Below, one piece after another: positions 59,859 through 64,000 of a stretch of DNA of 64,000 nt; the stretch's first letter is position 1, and each line of letters begins with the position of its first letter. The position numbers and the translations under genes were made by a program. This stretch comes from Alteribacter populi (GTDB lineage Bacteria; Bacillota; Bacilli; Bacillales; Salisediminibacteriaceae). The stretch spans positions 270,368-334,367 of the forward strand of contig NZ_KZ293963.1 in the NCBI RefSeq assembly GCF_002352765.1, written 5' to 3'. The notes under the pieces were generated by a model that did no database searches, had not been told where the DNA came from, and worked only from the letters and a program-made list of their open reading frames with translations.

Positions 59859-59982
59859 GATGTCTAGCTCCAAGCGCCATCGGATCGTATCAAATAACCT
59901 GGACGATTAAAAGTAAAAAGCACTTTTTATCGTCCAGAACATTTGCATGTTGTCGGGTACACGGGCGCCTTGCGCTTTTCTT
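59859..59982. repeat. Dispersed structured repeat (family C), copy 2
   Basis: GATGTCTAGCTCCAAGC to GCGCCTTGCGCTTTTC. The inner stem CTGGACGAT (59899-59907)/ATCGTCCAG (59929-59937) is perfect and its bases differ from copy 1, where the stem is kept by partly different pairs. Confidence 0.7.
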
Positions 59983-60019
59983 AATAAAATTAGAATTTAT
60001 AACAGGACAGCTACCTTCA

Positions 60020-60070
60020 CGCCGCTCGTCTCAAGGGAAAAGCATCCTTGAGACTTTAAAACATGCGGCG
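60020..60070. repeat. Nested-stem repeat (family F), copy 2
   Basis: CGCCGC (60020-60025)/GCGGCG (60065-60070) enclosing GTCTCAAGG (60028-60036)/CCTTGAGAC (60046-60054), the same stem layout as at 22427-22479, with a different loop length. Confidence 0.65.
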
Positions 60071-60140
60071 GAAGCTGACGCTGTTTTTCTTATAAGGTTG
60101 GGCTAATGTTCCAATGCGGATTATTTCAAGACCAACCTTA

Positions 60141-60170
60141 TACATATTATTTTCGTGACTTTTCATACTA
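60141..60170 (+). promoter_or_regulatory. SigG promoter of the second spoVA cluster
   Basis: TACATA (60141-60146), a 17-base spacer and CATACTA (60164-60170) match the SigG pattern TGHATA-N17/18-CATACTA with one mismatch. It lies 25 bases before the lipoprotein gene, so the cluster should be forespore-expressed. Confidence 0.8.
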
Positions 60171-60194
60171 AAAGTAGCGAAGGAGGTCGAGGGT

Positions 60195-60659
60195 TTGAAG
60201 CGAAATAAAATCGTTCTTTGTTTTCTTGTGATCATGGTTGTTTCTATGAACCTCTGGGGATGCCAAACAAATGATCAAGCAAAAGGGCAAAGGAAAGAGA
60301 ATGCTGAAGTGACGTATATTCAGAAAAAGAGTGACGTTGATCAAGGAAAGGCAGATACCGCTAAACGAGAAGTGAGTAATATGAAGGAAGTAGAAAAAGT
60401 AACGGCTGCCTCGGTGGATAACGATATCTACGTCGCTTTAACAGTAGAGGGGTTTGACCGTTTTTTCCTTGAACGAATACGTAAAGATGCTCAGGACGCA
60501 ATTAAGAAAAAGTATAAGCAAGATCATATTCATGTCTCGACAGATCGGAAAATTTCTTCTGAATTAGAAGCTATAGAAAAAAGGTTATTGAAAAATGGTG
60601 TTAAGAAGGAACAATTGAAAACGGAGCTAAAAAAAATTGAAGATGATATGAAAGGGTAG
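60195..60659 (+). CDS. YhcN/YlaJ-type sporulation lipoprotein
   Basis: A 154-residue lipoprotein: a signal peptide (1-22) ends in the lipobox NLWGC (Cys23), followed by a charged mature part containing the YhcN/YlaJ-like pattern VEKVTAASVDNDIYVALTVE, then a coiled-coil-like tail (ELEAIEKRLLKNGVKKEQLK). Such lipoproteins sit in the forespore inner membrane or coat side. TTG 60195 is seven bases after GAAGGAGG. It opens the transcript of the second spoVA cluster, as in spoVA2mob operons. Confidence 0.85.
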   Translation: MKRNKIVLCFLVIMVVSMNLWGCQTNDQAKGQRKENAEVTYIQKKSDVDQGKADTAKREVSNMKEVEKVTAASVDNDIYVALTVEGFDRFFLERIRKDAQDAIKKKYKQDHIHVSTDRKISSELEAIEKRLLKNGVKKEQLKTELKKIEDDMKG

Positions 60660-60674
60660 AAAAGAGGGACTGAC

Positions 60675-61151
60675 GTGGGAAAAAAACAACAACGTGAAAA
60701 GCTTACACCTGAACAAAAAAAGTACCAACAAACTGCTCAGAAGCATGAAATTCAAAGGCCTGTTTTTAAAAATTGTATAAAGGCATTTTTAATTGGTGGC
60801 TTTATATGCATAATCGGACAAGCTATACAGCTCTTTTATATGTACCAGTTTGATTTCACTGAAAAAACAGCGGGAAACCCTACTGTTGCCACGTTAATAT
60901 TTGTTGCTGTATTGTTAACAGGCTTTGGCGTTTATGATCGTTTTGCTCAATTTTCGGGAGCAGGAACGGCGGTTCCAGTAACAGGCTTTGCAAACAGTGT
61001 TGCATCTGCTGCAATTGAACATAGAACAGAAGGATACGTTTTAGGTGTCGGTGGGAATATGTTTAAACTTGCTGGATCAGTAATCGTTTTCGGAACGTTT
61101 GCAGCTTTTGTTATTGCTCTTATTACAACGCTTTTAAGTATGGGAGGATAA
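60675..61151 (+). CDS. spoVAC: SpoVAC paralogue (second cluster)
   Basis: A 158-residue channel-type protein with a basic arm (1-38), then IKAFLIGGFICIIGQAIQLF, TLIFVAVLLTGFGVYDRFA, GAGTAVPVTGFANSVASAAI and a last helix. It has the same plan as the spoVAC at 44781 but differs clearly in sequence. GTG 60675 follows AAAGAGGGAC. Likely role: dipicolinic acid uptake or release in the spore inner membrane, inferred from the family. Confidence 0.93.
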   Translation: MGKKQQREKLTPEQKKYQQTAQKHEIQRPVFKNCIKAFLIGGFICIIGQAIQLFYMYQFDFTEKTAGNPTVATLIFVAVLLTGFGVYDRFAQFSGAGTAVPVTGFANSVASAAIEHRTEGYVLGVGGNMFKLAGSVIVFGTFAAFVIALITTLLSMGG

Positions 61152-61154
61152 ATC

Positions 61155-62174
61155 ATGCTATCAGGCCATCGAACTTGGGTTTTTGAAAATAGGCCTGTCA
61201 TCACATCAACAGGGGTTGTCGTAGGACCTTTTGAAGGGAATGGTCGGTTATCAGACGACTTTGATACGATTCATGAAGACCTTTGGTGTGGCCAGGATTC
61301 TTATGAAAAAGCCCAAAAAAAACTATTTGAAGATGCTACTCTAAAAGCTCTCGATAAAGCCGGGAAAAAACCTGATGACGTTCAGTTTGTTTTTGCGGGA
61401 GACTTATCCAACCAAATCACATCGACCTCTTTTGCTTGCAGAACATTGGCGATCCCTTATTTTGGCTTGTTCGGTGCTTGTTCGACCTCAATGGAAGGGC
61501 TGGCAATGGCTGCATTTGTCATGAATTATCAAGGGGCTGAATATATCCTGACTGGATCGGTGAGTCATAATGCTGTTGTGGAAAAGACATTTCGTTATCC
61601 AACAGAGTACGGATCGCAAAAACCGCCAACGTCCCAATGGACGGTGACAGGATCTGGTATGGCACTATTGTCGCAAGGAGGAGCAGGTCCGGTAGTGACT
61701 TCTGCTACGATCGGAAAAGTGATTGATTTAGGAATGTCCGATCCCTTTAATATGGGTGGGGCAATGGCGCCAGCAGCTGTGGATACGATTACGGCTCATT
61801 TAAAAGAACGTAACATTACAGCTGATTATTATGACCTGATTATTACAGGTGATTTGGGTAAAATTGGCAGGTCAATTGCACTTGATTTATTTAAGCAGCA
61901 AGGGACAGAAATTGATGTTGATCGCTTTCAAGATTGCGGCCTCCTAATTTACCGTGATGACCAGCCTGTTTTTGCGGGAGCGAGCGGTTCAGGCTGTTCA
62001 GCTGCAGTTACGTATGGCCATTTTTTAAATCGTATGAAGCGAGGCGAGCTTACGCGTATTCTCGTAGTCGCAACTGGAGCCTTATTATCTCCATTGACAT
62101 TCCAACAGAATGAATCGATTCCTTGTATTGCACATGCAGTATCGATTGAGGCAGGAGGGAACAACAGCCAATGA
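61155..62174 (+). CDS. spoVAD: SpoVAD paralogue (second cluster)
   Basis: A 339-residue thiolase-fold protein with the SpoVAD blocks DLWCGQDSYEKAQ, CSTSMEGLAMAAFV, GSGCSAAVTYG and ATGALLSPLTFQQ. It is about as long as the canonical copy and is predicted to bind Ca-dipicolinic acid. It overlaps spoVAE by four bases (ATGA). It is separated from spoVAC by three bases. Confidence 0.94.
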   Translation: MLSGHRTWVFENRPVITSTGVVVGPFEGNGRLSDDFDTIHEDLWCGQDSYEKAQKKLFEDATLKALDKAGKKPDDVQFVFAGDLSNQITSTSFACRTLAIPYFGLFGACSTSMEGLAMAAFVMNYQGAEYILTGSVSHNAVVEKTFRYPTEYGSQKPPTSQWTVTGSGMALLSQGGAGPVVTSATIGKVIDLGMSDPFNMGGAMAPAAVDTITAHLKERNITADYYDLIITGDLGKIGRSIALDLFKQQGTEIDVDRFQDCGLLIYRDDQPVFAGASGSGCSAAVTYGHFLNRMKRGELTRILVVATGALLSPLTFQQNESIPCIAHAVSIEAGGNNSQ

Positions 62175-62524
62175 TGACTTTTGTCTGGGCGTTTATAGTA
62201 GGGGGATTGATTTGTGTAATCGGCCAAATAATGATGGATGTAGGTAAATTAACACCTGCTCATACAATGAGTGCGCTCGTTGTTAGTGGTGCTGTTTTAG
62301 ACGGAGTCGGACTTTATGAACCGTTGATTGATTTTGCTGGAGCAGGTGCAACAGTGCCGATCACAAGTTTTGGGAACTCCCTCGTTCACGGAGCGATAGC
62401 GGAGGCAGAACAGAACGGGTTGATTGGAATTGTAACAGGGATCTTTGAGGTGACCAGTGCGGGGATATCTTCAGCGATTATTTTTGGATTCATTGCAGCT
62501 CTAATTTTCAAACCAAAAGGGTAG
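62171..62524 (+). CDS. spoVAE: SpoVAE (AEb) paralogue (second cluster)
   Basis: A 117-residue protein with three to four hydrophobic segments (FIVGGLICVIGQIMMDVGKL, HTMSALVVSGAVLDGVGLYE, GATVPITSFGNSLVHGAI). It ends in ALIFKPKG like the canonical SpoVAE (46278-46628). No spoVAA, AB, EA or F copy follows, which is typical of accessory spoVA clusters. Confidence 0.92.
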   Translation: MMTFVWAFIVGGLICVIGQIMMDVGKLTPAHTMSALVVSGAVLDGVGLYEPLIDFAGAGATVPITSFGNSLVHGAIAEAEQNGLIGIVTGIFEVTSAGISSAIIFGFIAALIFKPKG

Positions 62525-62590
62525 TAAGCATCCGCTTGCCTAACGCTCAAAAAACAAATAGCAACAATCTTTTTTAAAAGAGAAAATGTC
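62525..62590. repeat. Partial family D repeat inside the operon
   Basis: GCTTGCCTAACGCTCAAAAA, then AATAGCAACAATCTTTT is the right half of a family D repeat, in the 90-base gap between the SpoVAE and DUF1657 genes. It begins immediately after the spoVAE stop codon. Confidence 0.6.
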
Positions 62591-62614
62591 TAATAAAGTG
62601 AAGGAGGAAGACCC

Positions 62615-62818
62615 ATGACAGTTGCGTCACAAGTCAAACAATGTTTAGCATCCTTACAATCACTGGAAGCTGGATTTAATCAATTGCAAACAGAAACCAA
62701 GGATGAGGAAGCTCATGATGTTTTTCGAAAAGCGGCCTTAAAAATAAGAACAGTTGCACAAGACGTAGAAAAAAGAGTATATCAACTGGAAATTGAAGAA
62801 CCTCAATATAAAAATTAA
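62615..62818 (+). CDS. DUF1657 small protein, second copy
   Basis: A 67-residue helical protein (ASQVKQCLASLQSLEAGFNQ, LQTETKDEEAHDVFRKAALK, ending EEPQYKN). It aligns over its whole length with the first DUF1657 protein and with the tail of the next gene's product. AAGGAGGAAG precedes ATG. Probably cotranscribed with spoVAE and the DUF421 fusion. Confidence 0.85.
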   Translation: MTVASQVKQCLASLQSLEAGFNQLQTETKDEEAHDVFRKAALKIRTVAQDVEKRVYQLEIEEPQYKN

Positions 62819-62836
62819 CAGAAAGAAGGGTAAAAC

Positions 62837-63697
62837 ATGCCAGGGTGGTTAGAAGTAACGATACGTACCGTAAGTGCTCTAGTATTAATTCTTGCTTCAG
62901 CTAGACTGCTGGTTCGAAAAAACTTGCAGCACATGACTCAGACTGAATTTATCGTGATGGCATTTTTTGGAGCGATGTTAGGTATTGGCGCTGTTAATCT
63001 GGCCATTCCAATTGTCTTTCCTTTACTTGGTTTTTTTATTGCCACGCTTATCTTGTACTCCTTACAATTAGTAAAGCTAAAAAGCCGAACGGTACGCTTT
63101 TGGCTTCAAGCACAGCCTGTTCCAGTTATTAAAAACGGAAAGGTACTTGAAGAAGAATTAAAAAAACAACGCCTTTCAAGTGATGATTTGGAAACTGAAT
63201 TACGTAGAAAAGGAATTTTTCAAGTTCAAGATGTAGAGTTTGCCATGCTGGAGGAGACGGGAGAGATTGATGCGCTTTTGAAAAAGGATAAGCAGCCAAT
63301 CACTCCTAAAGATATGAGCATTCAAGTAGGAAACGTCAAAGAAACAGAAACCGTTATACGAGATGGAAAAATTCAAGATGAACCATTAAACCGATTAGGT
63401 TTTTCACGGCGCTGGTTAGAGGAGAAAATTACCCAAAAGGATTATACGATTGATAATGTCTTTTTAGCGCAAGTTGATAGGGATGGACAATTATATACAG
63501 ATGTGTATGATGATCAGCTTAAACAATCTCCACCTACTGAAAAACAGGCACTTTATACGACGCTAAAAAAAGTACAAGCTGATATGCAATCATTTTCGTT
63601 GCAAACAGAAAATACCCAAGCGAAGCAGATGTATGCCGTGCATGCACAAGAGCTGGCAGAACTTGAACAGAATGTTAAACCGTATTTACTTGACTAA
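62837..63697 (+). CDS. DUF421-DUF1657 fusion membrane protein (2Duf-like)
   Basis: A 286-residue protein with three N-terminal hydrophobic segments (about 8-22, 36-55, 58-78; VMAFFGAMLGIGAVNLAI), the DUF421 soluble core (VPVIKNGKVLEEELKKQRLS, VEFAMLEETGEIDALLK) and a C-terminal DUF1657-like tail (about 240-280; VQADMQSFSLQTENTQAKQM). This two-domain architecture is the one reported as the 2Duf protein of spoVA2mob clusters, linked to heat resistance of spores and altered inner membrane properties. GAAAGAAGGG precedes ATG 62837. It overlaps the convergent gene's end by four bases. Confidence 0.88.
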   Translation: MPGWLEVTIRTVSALVLILASARLLVRKNLQHMTQTEFIVMAFFGAMLGIGAVNLAIPIVFPLLGFFIATLILYSLQLVKLKSRTVRFWLQAQPVPVIKNGKVLEEELKKQRLSSDDLETELRRKGIFQVQDVEFAMLEETGEIDALLKKDKQPITPKDMSIQVGNVKETETVIRDGKIQDEPLNRLGFSRRWLEEKITQKDYTIDNVFLAQVDRDGQLYTDVYDDQLKQSPPTEKQALYTTLKKVQADMQSFSLQTENTQAKQMYAVHAQELAELEQNVKPYLLD

Positions 63698-64000
63698 TGA
63701 TAAAAGAGAGGACCTTCAGCTGAATAAGATCGTTCAGAAATATAAAGCTCTTTTTTATCATTTACACTTGCGAAAAAAACATTGTTCACGTTTTGGATAC
63801 CTTGCTTTTGAAGTTCACCATGTAACCATTTGAGGTCAAGCCCCAAATTGTTTAAAACTGAAGAGTAGATTGTACCTTCCAGAATCACTGGGTATGCAAT
63901 ACCTGGTGATTTTTTTGTTAGTTGCAAATCCTCTATTGTTACGTTTGCTTTTTCATGCTTTAGATGCAATGAGAGCGTACCGTTTCCTTCAACAATTGCT
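63694..64000 (-). CDS. DUF421 protein, C-terminal part (cut by window edge)
   Basis: An open frame entering from the right edge encodes the last 102 residues of a DUF421 protein: AIVEGNGTLSLHLKHEK (the DUF421 YAILE-like strand), GIAYPVILEGTIYSSVL, LDLKWLHGELQKQGI and VNNVFFASVND. The start is outside the window, so the membrane part cannot be seen. It is convergent with the fusion gene and would be the third DUF421 gene in 5.5 kb. Confidence 0.78.
   Translation of the reverse strand, partial: AIVEGNGTLSLHLKHEKANVTIEDLQLTKKSPGIAYPVILEGTIYSSVLNNLGLDLKWLHGELQKQGIQNVNNVFFASVNDKKELYISERSYSAEGPLFYH

Overview
This is a chromosomal segment of a spore-forming, motile, low-GC Gram-positive bacterium of the Bacillaceae, probably an alkaliphilic or halotolerant relative of Bacillus. 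Gene order follows the Bacillus subtilis yqj-yqk-spoIIM-fur-xerD-drm-punA-dacF-spoIIA-spoVA-lysA-ppiB-rib-ypu-scpAB region closely. A NaChBac-type voltage-gated sodium channel with a TLESWAS filter and an acidic flagellin middle domain fit a sodium-rich or alkaline habitat. The species is inferred from gene content only.

Layout. The left edge is cut inside an IS110-family transposase. Positions 0.7-5.3 kb hold a small flagellar locus behind a near-perfect SigD promoter: a FliK-like protein, a stand-alone FlhB C-terminal-like protein, a FliS chaperone and a 465-residue flagellin. Then come yaaR, a DUF4236 gene, an SRPBCC gene, namA, a c-di-AMP-binding CBS protein (cbpB/darB), yqjN, a deacetylase/acetyltransferase pair, tnrA with a well-placed TnrA box, and the sodium channel. 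Positions 15-22.4 kb hold an SDR, a Y-family polymerase and a convergent YolD gene, each with LexA boxes, then a tyrosine phosphatase, asnO and a HAD phosphatase. Positions 22.5-32 kb hold a guanine-riboswitch xpt-permease operon, PTS IIA, the ycgRQ pair, uppP, a thioredoxin-like protein, yqkF and a DUF3866 gene.

Positions 32.4-48.7 kb are the sporulation core: a small mciZ homologue (cell-division inhibitor), nudF, spoIIM, fur, yqzK, xerD, the nucleoside salvage operon drm-punA-pdp, dacF, spoIIAA-AB-sigF and the complete spoVA operon (AA, AB, AC, AD, AE, EA, F). Candidate SigE, SigF, SigH and SigG promoters sit in front of spoIIM, dacF, spoIIAA and spoVAA, matching the known forespore and mother-cell programme. 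A lysine riboswitch precedes lysA. An FMN riboswitch precedes ribD-ribE-ribBA-ribH-ribT. ScpA and ScpB (condensin) follow.

The right end (58.6-64 kb) is the most distinctive part: a second spoVA-type cluster (spoVAC, spoVAD, spoVAE) embedded with two DUF1657 proteins, a YhcN/YlaJ-like lipoprotein, a DUF421-DUF1657 fusion and two further DUF421 proteins. This gene set resembles the spoVA2mob cluster linked to extreme spore heat resistance. Intergenic spaces carry at least five families of dispersed, hairpin-rich repeats. They include two elements with terminal inverted repeats, one of which has another repeat nested inside it. No rRNA, tRNA or CRISPR array was seen.
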